A DNA stretch of 64,000 nt from Tritrichomonas musculus (taxonomy: Eukaryota; Parabasalia; Tritrichomonadida; Tritrichomonadidae): NCBI GenBank assembly GCA_039105265.1, contig JAPFFF010000012.1, positions 744,001 to 808,000 on the forward strand, given 5' to 3'. Below, one piece after another: positions 10,462-20,412 of the stretch. The position numbers and the translations under genes are program-made. The notes beneath the pieces are model-generated. The model had not been told where the DNA came from, did no database searches, and was given only the letters and a program-made list of their open reading frames with translations. The first letter of the stretch is position 1. Each line of letters begins with the position of its first letter.

Positions 10462-11706
10462 TTATTCATCAACTTGTTTATATGCTTCATAGACTTGAAT
10501 AAGGTCAATCAAATTTCTCTCTGCTAAATCAAATTCTACTTTATCAACTCCTTCGCATTCGAAAATATGAATGTACGCACGCTTTAGATATAATTTTTGG
10601 AAATAAAAATGCTGCCGATTCAACATATTTATAAAACTAGTTGAGTTTTTAATCAAGGTTGCAGATCTACAATGATTTTCAATAAATATAGGACAAATGG
10701 ATGACTTAATATCGATATCAATATTAGAATTAACAACTTCCATTTGCTCAATGACGTCATTCACATCGAATCTTCCATTGAAATTGACAGATGCTCCAAG
10801 AAAAACTTCATCTTTTTCATTGAACAAAGTCGATACTAAATCTTTTGCTGACGAATAAAAATATTGCGTTGAACCACGTGACATTGTCGGTTGAAATGTT
10901 GACTTCAAAAATTTCAGACGATCAAAAGGAATGAGACTCAATGACATCTTTCTGAGATCTGAATTTTGAAGATTAGGAAATCTCAACGAACAAGTTGCTC
11001 CAGCAATGCCACAAGTCACAATATAATTCAAATCACCAAAAGTTGGTGTGAACAGTTTCAGTTTTTTATAAGCAATATCATAAAGCTCATCATTATTGAA
11101 ATAGAAGACTTGGCCAGATTTGCTGATTAGCTCGTTTAAAGATAAAACGCAATTATATGGATCAATAACTATGTTGGCCATTTTGGGTGAAGGAAATACA
11201 GAAAAAGTTGTAAGAATTTGATCCGGATACTCATCCTTAAGATTATTTAATATTAACGATCCAACACCTGAACCTGTTCCACCACCTAAAGAGTTAAAAA
11301 GCTGAAAACCTTGAAGAGAATCACATAATTCTGCTTCTTTTCGAATAATATCAATTATTGAATCTATAATTTCAGCACCAATCGTATAAAAACCTGAACC
11401 CCAGTTACTATGATGGCTTAATTCTCCACAAATCATGTTTGTTGACTTAAATATTTTCCCATATTCTGATGATTTAGCATTATTTAAACCATCTTTTTCT
11501 AGATCAACAAAGATTGATCTTGGAATAAACTTTGCTTCTCTTGATTCATTAAAATATACTTTAATTTTGTCTAATTTAATATCAAGACTCCCAATAAAGG
11601 CACCATCTAGGTTTAGACCATGTTCTCGAGAAATCATATCCCAAAATTTAGAACCTATATTATTTCCACATTCGCCAACTTGAATGCTTACAATTTCACG
11701 GACCAT
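10462..11706 (-). CDS. Divergent beta-tubulin-like protein
   Basis: This 414-aa tubulin-superfamily protein opens with MVREIVSIQVGECGNNIG, closest to the beta-tubulin N terminus, and carries the GTP-binding signature GGGTGSG at residues 141-147. Further beta-like landmarks follow: LQGFQLFNSL before the signature, TFSVFPSPK after it, LYDIAYKKLKLFTPTFGDLN, a LRFPNLQNSDLRK block, and a C-terminal EGVDKVEFDLAERNL helix. It is shorter than canonical beta-tubulin (about 445 aa), very divergent, and lacks the acidic C-terminal tail, ending in QVDE. It is probably a specialised paralogue for a subset of microtubules rather than bulk tubulin; epsilon or another rare class cannot be excluded. A TCATTA motif 20 nt upstream supports the start. 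The stop TAA is followed directly by a long A run on the coding strand. Confidence 0.85.
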   Translation of the reverse strand: MVREIVSIQVGECGNNIGSKFWDMISREHGLNLDGAFIGSLDIKLDKIKVYFNESREAKFIPRSIFVDLEKDGLNNAKSSEYGKIFKSTNMICGELSHHSNWGSGFYTIGAEIIDSIIDIIRKEAELCDSLQGFQLFNSLGGGTGSGVGSLILNNLKDEYPDQILTTFSVFPSPKMANIVIDPYNCVLSLNELISKSGQVFYFNNDELYDIAYKKLKLFTPTFGDLNYIVTCGIAGATCSLRFPNLQNSDLRKMSLSLIPFDRLKFLKSTFQPTMSRGSTQYFYSSAKDLVSTLFNEKDEVFLGASVNFNGRFDVNDVIEQMEVVNSNIDIDIKSSICPIFIENHCRSATLIKNSTSFINMLNRQHFYFQKLYLKRAYIHIFECEGVDKVEFDLAERNLIDLIQVYEAYKQVDE

Positions 11707-11722
11707 TATTTATGATTAATTA

Positions 11723-11728
11723 TAATGA
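11723..11728 (-). promoter_or_regulatory. Initiator-like motif TCATTA for the tubulin-like gene
   Basis: On the minus strand TCATTA matches the trichomonad Inr consensus, with the predicted start at 11726, 20 nt upstream of the ATG. The match is short, and in AT-rich DNA some such matches arise by chance. Confidence 0.4.
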
Positions 11729-11917
11729 AAAATACTAAATTTTCCATAAAATGGAAAATTTTTAAAATTATATAAACAATCTATTTTCTCTTAGTATAAA
11801 ATAAAACAATCCAAAATATCAATTTTCATGATAATCATATATAATATCAGTCATTAAATGAATTAGCTAAAATCAATTGTGATAATCTTCTATTTGATAA
11901 AAATGTTTTCAATCAGC

Positions 11918-11990
11918 GGGACTTTAGCTCACCTGGGAGAGCGTACGACTGAAGATCGTAAGGTACGTGGTTCGAGTCCGCGAAGTCCCA
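11918..11990 (+). tRNA. tRNA-Phe (GAA), insertion target of the retroelement array
   Basis: All cloverleaf parts are present without an intron: acceptor stem GGGACTT/AAGTCCC with discriminator A, D stem GCTC/GAGC, anticodon stem TACGA/TCGTA around loop CTGAAGA (anticodon GAA), variable loop AGGTA, and T stem CGTGG/CCGCG around TTCGAGT with one T-G pair. The B box GGTTCGAGTCC is intact. The gene is complete although elements are inserted at its 3' end, because the 20-bp target duplication restores its last 16 nt. It is therefore probably functional, with termination in the T run of the first inserted element. Confidence 0.97.
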
Positions 11991-11994
11991 AATT
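11975..11994 (+). repeat. 20-bp target-site repeat, first copy (inside tRNA-Phe)
   Basis: AGTCCGCGAAGTCCCAAATT is the last 16 nt of the tRNA-Phe gene plus AATT. Exact copies separate all later elements, at 13738, 15302, 17134, 18699, 20393, 22052, 23746, 25405, 35371 and 49945. These are target-site duplications. The true length could be a few bases less, because both element families begin with T- or A/T-rich sequence and the element 3' end (CAGTC) repeats the first four bases of the site. Confidence 0.95.
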
Positions 11995-12001
11995 TTTTTT
12001 T
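11993..12001 (+). terminator. Pol III terminator T run of tRNA-Phe, mostly supplied by element S1
   Basis: Nine consecutive T start two bases after the tRNA discriminator base. Most of them belong to the 5' end of the inserted element rather than to the shared 20-bp site. RNA polymerase III stops at runs of four or more T, so the element would terminate the tRNA transcript and shield its own body from Pol III read-through. Confidence 0.75.
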
Positions 12002-12719
12002 GTAGGGCAGTAGGGGCAGTCACGACCTCTTATCCATGTTATTCACCAGAGGTTGATCTCAAATCTGGTTTTTTATCCATGTTACTCAATTTTTTTCTTA
12101 TTTTCAAATTTTATCCACAAAACCAACATTTTACCCTTTTTTAACCCTTAAAAACCTTATATACGCTCAAATACCTTTTCAATTTTTACTGTCTTACCCT
12201 TCAAACAAATTTAACGGCCTAATGGTCTTATTTTAATTTCCATGTTAAATATCAATTTCAGCATTTTCCAGCATATTTACCTACAAATATTACCATGTTA
12301 TCACTTTTTCTTTTCAACTCTACAATTTCTTCAAATTTTTTTCTACCATGTTAATTTTACTCTACCTAACCTTCTTAATCATGCTATTTTCCTTTTAATT
12401 TCTATGTATTTTTTATCATTTTCACTACTTCCAAATTTTCAAATTCCATCATTGATCAACCTCACTTTTCTAATCAGTCTCCAGTTTCAATATTTCCCCT
12501 TTAATTTACCGCATTGTTAGCACATCAGTATTCCCTTTTTTAGAACCACTACACTTGATCACACTCTTTACCTCACTTTTATCCTAAACTACCTCATTCA
12601 TTTGTCTTGCTTTTATTCAAATTGATCACACACATTTGTCTCATTGTTTGTCCAACCAACATACTCAATTGTCTCACTTTAGTCCGTATTAGTCACTCAC
12701 ATCTGTCTCATTTCTTTTA

Positions 12720-13405
12720 GTTCAATTGTTCACATTTTTGTCTCACTTTTAGTCCAATTATTCAGTCACATTTGTCTCATTTTTAGTACCAATTGATCAC
12801 TCACATTCGTCTCATTTTTAGTACCAATTGATCACTCACATTCGTCTCACTTTTAGTACCAATTGATCACTCACATTTGTCTCATTTTTAGTACCAATTG
12901 ATCACTCACATTCGTCTCACTTTTAGTACCAATTGATCACTCACATTCGTCTCACTTTTAGTCCAATTGATCACTCACATTCGTCTCACTTTTAGTCCAA
13001 TTGATCACTCACATTCGTCTCACTTTTAGTCCAATTGATCAGTCACATTCGTCTCACTTTTAGTACCAATTGATCAGTCACATTTGTCTCACTTTTAGCC
13101 CAATTGATCAGTCACATTCGTCTCACTTTTAGTACCAATTGATCAGTCACATTTGTCTCACTTTTAGTCCAATTGATCAGTCACATTTGTCTCACTTTTA
13201 GTACCAATTGATCACTCACATTCGTCTCACTTTTAGTACCAATTGATCACTCACATTCGTCTCACTTTTAGTCCAATTGATCAGTCACATTTGTCTCACT
13301 TTTAGTCCAATTGATCAGTCACATTTGTCTCACTTTTAGTACCAATTGATCACTCACATTCGTCTCACTTTTAGTACCAATTGATCACTCACATTCGTCT
13401 CTCAT
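12720..13405 (+). repeat. 33-35-bp minisatellite inside S1
   Basis: Units begin TTTTAGTACCAATTGATCAC, end TCACATTCGTCTCAC, and measure about 33 or 35 bp depending on TAGTACC versus TAGTCC. Variants also alternate GATCACTCAC/GATCAGTCAC and TTCG/TTTG. Unit number differs between S1-S8 and accounts for nearly all their length variation. More degenerate versions extend upstream to about 12590. The short palindrome CAATTG and the Dam-like GATC in every unit are sequence facts without assigned function. Confidence 0.95.
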
Positions 13406-13667
13406 TAGTCCGAATTGATCACACTTTTTTGTCATATCTTTGACGTTAATTATTCATACTCTTTTGTATCAATTTCTCACTGATCGACTACTCTTTTCTA
13501 CTTCTTGTCGATCGCAGTTGTTGTATTCATCATTGATCTTATTGTTCGTACCAAATTACACTCATGTAACTCGTTCACTTTTTCACAACAACTGCAATAC
13601 CTTGACCATCTTTTATGCGAGACTCTTGTTTAATGTTATGCTTTTCTATTATTTCTACCCTTTTATA

Positions 13668-13737
13668 TTGATTAACTTTCACGTTATTTTATTTCTTAAT
13701 TTACTCTAATGCATTAAAGTTATTTTAATAAACAGTC
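13668..13737 (+). repeat. 3' tail shared between short elements and LINEs
   Basis: The last 70 bp of S1 align without gaps to the last 70 bp of the LINE (35301-35370) with two mismatches. The sequence upstream of this block is unrelated between the two families. Sharing only the 3' end is the usual sign that a short element borrows the 3' recognition signal of a partner LINE's reverse transcriptase. The tail has no poly(A). Confidence 0.9.
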
Positions 13738-13757
13738 AGTCCGCGAAGTCCCAAATT

Positions 13758-15301
13758 TTTTTTTGTAGGGCAGTAGGGGCAGTCACGACCTCTTATCCAT
13801 GTTATTCACCAGAGGTTGATCTCAAATCTGGTTTTTTATCCATGTTACTCAATTTTTTTCTTATTTTCAAATTTTATCCACAAAACCAACATTTTACCCT
13901 TTTTTAACCCTTAAAAACCTTATATACGCTCAAATACCTTTTCAATTTTTACTGTCTTACCCTTCAAACAAATTTAACGGCCTAATGGTCTTATTTTAAT
14001 TTCCATGTTAAATATCAATTTCAGCATTTTCCAGCATATTTACCTACAAATATTACCATGTTATCACTTTTTCTTTTCAACTCTACAATTTCTTCAAATT
14101 TTTTTCTACCATGTTAATTTTACTCTACCTAACCTTCTTAATCATGCTATTTTCCTTTTAATTTCTATGTATTTTTTATCATTTTCACTACTTCCAAATT
14201 TTCAAATTCCATCATTGATCAACCTCACTTTTCTAATCAGTCTCCAGTTTCAATATTTCCCCTTTAATTTACCGCATTGTTAGCACATCAGTATTCCCTT
14301 TTTTAGAACCACTACACTTGATCACACTCTTTACCTCACTTTTATCCTAAACTACCTCATTCATTTGTCTTGCTTTTATTCAAATTGATCACACACATTT
14401 GTCTCATTGTTTGTCCAACCAACATACTCAATTGTCTCACTTTAGTCCGTATTAGTCACTCACATCTGTCTCATTTCTTTTAGTTCAATTGTTCACATTT
14501 TTGTCTCACTTTTAGTCCAATTATTCAGTCACATTTGTCTCATTTTTAGTACCAATTGATCACTCACATTCGTCTCATTTTTAGTACCAATTGATCACTC
14601 ACATTCGTCTCACTTTTAGTACCAATTGATCACTCACATTTGTCTCATTTTTAGTACCAATTGATCACTCACATTCGTCTCACTTTTAGTACCAATTGAT
14701 CACTCACATTCGTCTCACTTTTAGTCCAATTGATCACTCACATTCGTCTCACTTTTAGTCCAATTGATCACTCACATTCGTCTCACTTTTAGCCCAATTG
14801 ATCAGTCACATTCGTCTCACAATTTTCACATTCGTACCAATTGATCAGTCACATTTGTCTCACTTTTAGTCCAATTGATCAGTCACATTTGTCTCACTTT
14901 TAGTACCAATTGATCACTCACATTCGTCTCACTTTTAGTACCAATTGATCACTCACATTCGTCTCTCATTAGTCCGAATTGATCACACTTTTTTGTCATA
15001 TCTTTGACGTTAATTATTCATACTCTTTTGTATCAATTTCTCACTGATCGACTACTCTTTTCTACTTCTTGTCGATCGCAGTTGTTGTATTCATCATTGA
15101 TCTTATTGTTCGTACCAAATTACACTCATGTAACTCGTTCACTTTTTCACAACAACTGCAATACCTTGACCATCTTTTATGCGAGACTCTTGTTTAATGT
15201 TATGCTTTTCTATTATTTCTACCCTTTTATATTGATTAACTTTCACGTTATTTTATTTCTTAATTTACTCTAATGCATTAAAGTTATTTTAATAAACAGT
15301 C
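13758..15301 (+). mobile_element. Short non-autonomous retroelement S2
   Basis: 1544-bp copy, same layout as S1, with a shorter minisatellite (about 14484-14965). The minisatellite holds a local rearrangement near 14820-14840 where part of a unit is replaced by AATTTTCACATTCGTACC. It is bounded by target-site copies at 13738-13757 and 15302-15321. Confidence 0.9.
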
Positions 15302-15321
15302 AGTCCGCGAAGTCCCAAATT

Positions 15322-17133
15322 TTTTTTTGTAGGGCAGTAGGGGCAGTCACGACCTCTTATCCATGTTATTCACCAGAGGTTGATCTCAAATCTGGTTTTT
15401 TATCCATGTTACTCAATTTTTTTCTTATTTTCAAATTTTATCCACAAAACCAACATTTTACCCTTTTTTAACCCTTAAAAACCTTATATACGCTCAAATA
15501 CCTTTTCAATTTTTACTGTCTTACCCTTCAAACAAATTTAACGGCCTAATGGTCTTATTTTAATTTCCATGTTAAATATCAATTTCAGCATTTTCCAGCA
15601 TATTTACCTACAAATATTACCATGTTATCACTTTTTCTTTTCAACTCTACAATTTCTTCAAATTTTTTTCTACCATGTTAATTTTACTCTACCTAACCTT
15701 CTTAATCATGCTATTTTCCTTTTAATTTCTATGTATTTTTTATCATTTTCACTACTTCCAAATTTTCAAATTCCATCATTGATCAACCTCACTTTTCTAA
15801 TCAGTCTCCAGTTTCAATATTTCCCCTTTAATTTACCGCATTGTTAGCACATCAGTATTCCCTTTTTTAGAACCACTACACTTGATCACACTCTTTACCT
15901 CACTTTTATCCTAAACTACCTCATTCATTTGTCTTGCTTTTATTCAAATTGATCACACACATTTGTCTCATTGTTTGTCCAACCAACATACTCAATTGTC
16001 TCACTTTAGTCCGTATTAGTCACTCACATCTGTCTCATTTCTTTTAGTTCAATTGTTCACATTTTTGTCTCACTTTTAGTCCAATTATTCAGTCACATTT
16101 GTCTCATTTTTAGTACCAATTGATCACTCACATTCGTCTCATTTTTAGTACCAATTGATCACTCACATTCGTCTCACTTTTAGTACCAATTGATCACTCA
16201 CATTTGTCTCATTTTTAGTACCAATTGATCACTCACATTCGTCTCACTTTTAGTCCAATTGATCACTCACATTCGTCTCACTTTTAGTCCAATTATTCAG
16301 TCACATTTGTCTCATTTTTAGTACCAATTGATCACTCACATTCGTCTCATTTTTAGTACCAATTGATCACTCACATTCGTCTCACTTTTAGTACCAATTG
16401 ATCACTCACATTTGTCTCATTTTTAGTACCAATTGATCACTCACATTCGTCTCACTTTTAGTACCAATTGATCACTCACATTCGTCTCACTTTTAGTCCA
16501 ATTGATCACTCACATTCGTCTCACTTTTAGTCCAATTGATCACTCACATTCGTCTCACTTTTAGCCCAATTGATCAGTCACATTGTCTCACTTTTAGTAC
16601 CAATTGATCACTCACATTCGTCTCACTTTTAGTACCAATTGATCACTCACATTCGTCTCACTTTTAGTCCAATTGATCAGTCACATTTGTCTCACTTTTA
16701 GTCCAATTGATCAGTCACATTTGTCTCACTTTTAGTACCAATTGATCACTCACATTCGTCTCACTTTTAGTACCAATTGATCACTCACATTCGTCTCTCA
16801 TTAGTCCGAATTGATCACACTTTTTTGTCATATCTTTGACGTTAATTATTCATACTCTTTTGTATCAATTTCTCACTGATCGACTACTCTTTTCTACTTC
16901 TTGTCGATCGCAGTTGTTGTATTCATCATTGATCTTATTGTTCGTACCAAATTACACTCATGTAACTCGTTCACTTTTTCACAACAACTGCAATACCTTG
17001 ACCATCTTTTATGCGAGACTCTTGTTTAATGTTATGCTTTTCTATTATTTCTACCCTTTTATATTGATTAACTTTCACGTTATTTTATTTCTTAATTTAC
17101 TCTAATGCATTAAAGTTATTTTAATAAACAGTC
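15322..17133 (+). mobile_element. Short non-autonomous retroelement S3
   Basis: 1812-bp copy, the longest of the eight. Its minisatellite (about 16048-16797) contains an internal duplication: the block starting TCCAATTATTCAGTCACATT near 16080 recurs near 16288, repeating about 208 bp. Bounded by target-site copies at 15302 and 17134. Confidence 0.9.
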
Positions 17134-17153
17134 AGTCCGCGAAGTCCCAAATT

Positions 17154-18698
17154 TTTTTTTGTAGGGCAGTAGGGGCAGTCACGACCTCTTATCCATGTTA
17201 TTCACCAGAGGTTGATCTCAAATCTGGTTTTTTATCCATGTTACTCAATTTTTTTCTTATTTTCAAATTTTATCCACAAAACCAACATTTTACCCTTTTT
17301 TAACCCTTAAAAACCTTATATACGCTCAAATACCTTTTCAATTTTTACTGTCTTACCCTTCAAACAAATTTAACGGCCTAATGGTCTTATTTTAATTTCC
17401 ATGTTAAATATCAATTTCAGCATTTTCCAGCATATTTACCTACAAATATTACCATGTTATCACTTTTTCTTTTCAACTCTACAATTTCTTCAAATTTTTT
17501 TCTACCATGTTAATTTTACTCTACCTAACCTTCTTAATCATGCTATTTTCCTTTTAATTTCTATGTATTTTTTATCATTTTCACTACTTCCAAATTTTCA
17601 AATTCCATCATTGATCAACCTCACTTTTCTAATCAGTCTCCAGTTTCAATATTTCCCCTTTAATTTACCGCATTGTTAGCACATCAGTATTCCCTTTTTT
17701 AGAACCACTACACTTGATCACACTCTTTACCTCACTTTTATCCTAAACTACCTCATTCATTTGTCTTGCTTTTATTCAAATTGATCACACACATTTGTCT
17801 CATTGTTTGTCTCATTGTTTAGTCCAACCAACATACTCAATTGTCTCACTTTAGTCCGTATTAGTCACTCACATCTGTCTCATTTCTTTTAGTTCAATTG
17901 TTCACATTTTTCGTCTCACTTTTAGTCCAATTATTCAGTCACATTTGTCTCATTTTTAGTACCAATTGATCACTCACATTCGTCTCATTTTTAGTACCAA
18001 TTGATCACTCACATTCGTCTCACTTTTAGTACCAATTGATCACTCACATTTGTCTCATTCGTCTCACTTTTAGTACCAATTGATCACTCACATTCGTCTC
18101 ACTTTTAGTCCAATTGATCACTCACATTCGTCTCACTTTTAGTCCAATTGATCACTCACATTCGTCTCACTTTTAGCCCAATTGATCAGTCACATTCGTC
18201 TCTTTTAGTACCAATTTCACTCACATTCGTAGTCCAATTGATCAGTCACATTTGTCTCACTTTTAGTCCAATTGATCAGTCACATTTGTCTCACTTTTAG
18301 TACCAATTGATCACTCACATTCGTCTCACTTTTAGTACCAATTGATCACTCACATTCGTCTCTCATTAGTCCGAATTGATCACACTTTTTTGTCATATCT
18401 TTGACGTTAATTATTCATACTCTTTTGTATCAATTTCTCACTGATCGACTACTCTTTTCTACTTCTTGTCGATCGCAGTTGTTGTATTCATCATTGATCT
18501 TATTGTTCGTACCAAATTACACTCATGTAACTCGTTCACTTTTTCACAACAACTGCAATACCTTGACCATCTTTTATGCGAGACTCTTGTTTAATGTTAT
18601 GCTTTTCTATTATTTCTACCCTTTTATATTGATTAACTTTCACGTTATTTTATTTCTTAATTTACTCTAATGCATTAAAGTTATTTTAATAAACAGTC
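17154..18698 (+). mobile_element. Short non-autonomous retroelement S4
   Basis: 1545-bp copy. It is the most rearranged of the set: the motif GTCTCATTGTTT is duplicated near 17800-17822, and the minisatellite is scrambled and shortened near 18050-18240. The flanking unique parts still match the other copies. Bounded by target-site copies at 17134 and 18699. Confidence 0.9.
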
Positions 18699-18718
18699 AG
18701 TCCGCGAAGTCCCAAATT

Positions 18719-20392
18719 TTTTTTTGTAGGGCAGTAGGGGCAGTCACGACCTCTTATCCATGTTATTCACCAGAGGTTGATCTCAAATCTGGTTTTTTAT
18801 CCATGTTACTCAATTTTTTTCTTATTTTCAAATTTTATCCACAAAACCAACATTTTACCCTTTTTTAACCCTTAAAAACCTTATATACGCTCAAATACCT
18901 TTTCAATTTTTACTGTCTTACCCTTCAAACAAATTTAACGGCCTAATGGTCTTATTTTAATTTCCATGTTAAATATCAATTTCAGCATTTTCCAGCATAT
19001 TTACCTACAAATATTACCATGTTATCACTTTTTCTTTTCAACTCTACAATTTCTTCAAATTTTTTTCTACCATGTTAATTTTACTCTACCTAACCTTCTT
19101 AATCATGCTATTTTCCTTTTAATTTCTATGTATTTTTTATCATTTTCACTACTTCCAAATTTTCAAATTCCATCATTGATCAACCTCACTTTTCTAATCA
19201 GTCTCCAGTTTCAATATTTCCCCTTTAATTTACCGCATTGTTAGCACATCAGTATTCCCTTTTTTAGAACCACTACACTTGATCACACTCTTTACCTCAC
19301 TTTTATCCTAAACTACCTCATTCATTTGTCTTGCTTTTATTCAAATTGATCACACACATTTGTCTCATTGTTTGTCCAACCAACATACTCAATTGTCTCA
19401 CTTTAGTCCGTATTAGTCACTCACATCTGTCTCATTTCTTTTAGTTCAATTGTTCACATTTTTGTCTCACTTTTAGTCCAATTATTCAGTCACATTTGTC
19501 TCATTTTTAGTACCAATTGATCACTCACATTCGTCTCATTTTTAGTACCAATTGATCACTCACATTCGTCTCACTTTTAGTACCAATTGATCACTCACAT
19601 TTGTCTCATTTTTAGTACCAATTGATCACTCACATTCGTCTCACTTTTAGTACCAATTGATCACTCACATTCGTCTCACTTTTAGTCCAATTGATCACTC
19701 ACATTCGTCTCACTTTTAGTCCAATTGATCACTCACATTCGTCTCACTTTTAGCCCAATTGATCAGTCACATTCGTCTCACTTTTAGTACCAATTGATCA
19801 GTCACATTTGTCTCACTTTTAGTCCAATTGATCAGTCACATTTGTCTCACTTTTAGTACCAATTGATCACTCACATTCGTCTCACTTTTAGTACCAATTG
19901 ATCACTCACATTCGTCTCACTTTTAGTCCAATTGATCAGTCACATTTGTCTCACTTTTAGTCCAATTGATCAGTCACATTTGTCTCACTTTTAGTACCAA
20001 TTGATCACTCACATTCGTCTCACTTTTAGTACCAATTGATCACTCACATTCGTCTCTCATTAGTCCGAATTGATCACACTTTTTTGTCATATCTTTGACG
20101 TTAATTATTCATACTCTTTTGTATCAATTTCTCACTGATCGACTACTCTTTTCTACTTCTTGTCGATCGCAGTTGTTGTATTCATCATTGATCTTATTGT
20201 TCGTACCAAATTACACTCATGTAACTCGTTCACTTTTTCACAACAACTGCAATACCTTGACCATCTTTTATGCGAGACTCTTGTTTAATGTTATGCTTTT
20301 CTATTATTTCTACCCTTTTATATTGATTAACTTTCACGTTATTTTATTTCTTAATTTACTCTAATGCATTAAAGTTATTTTAATAAACAGTC
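18719..20392 (+). mobile_element. Short non-autonomous retroelement S5
   Basis: 1674-bp copy. Line-by-line comparison of its minisatellite with S7 showed no difference, at a constant offset of 3353 bp, so S5 and S7 are the same copy duplicated. Bounded by target-site copies at 18699 and 20393. Confidence 0.9.
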
Positions 20393-20412
20393 AGTCCGCG
20401 AAGTCCCAAATT

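Larger units (their letters stand above)
11995..13737 (+). mobile_element. Short non-autonomous retroelement S1
   Basis: First and nearest-to-tRNA copy of a repeated short element, 1743 bp. From 5' to 3' it has a T run, a unique segment of about 700 bp that is pyrimidine-rich and poor in G, a minisatellite (listed separately), a second unique segment of about 330 bp, and a 3' tail whose last 70 bp match the LINE. It ends in CAGTC followed by the 20-bp target site. Two plus-strand frames of 92 and 89 codons (12242-12520 and 13440-13709) recur unchanged in every copy, but they are hydrophobic, of skewed composition and without recognisable domains, so I treat them as chance frames. Movement must depend on a reverse transcriptase supplied elsewhere, most simply by the adjacent LINE. 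Confidence 0.9.

Noticed and set aside
11918-11990. tRNA pseudogene created by insertion
   Set aside because: All stems pair, the anticodon and A/B boxes are intact, and the target duplication restores the 3' end.
12040-12075. Internal Pol III B box in the short element (GGTTGATCTCAAATC)
   Set aside because: It departs from GGTTCGANTCC at invariant positions and has no A box at the right distance, so a Pol III promoter is not supported.
12242-13709. 92- and 89-codon frames repeated eight times in the short elements
   Set aside because: They recur because the whole element recurs, so repetition is not evidence of coding. Composition is hydrophobic and skewed like the surrounding T/C-rich noncoding sequence, and no domain is recognisable.
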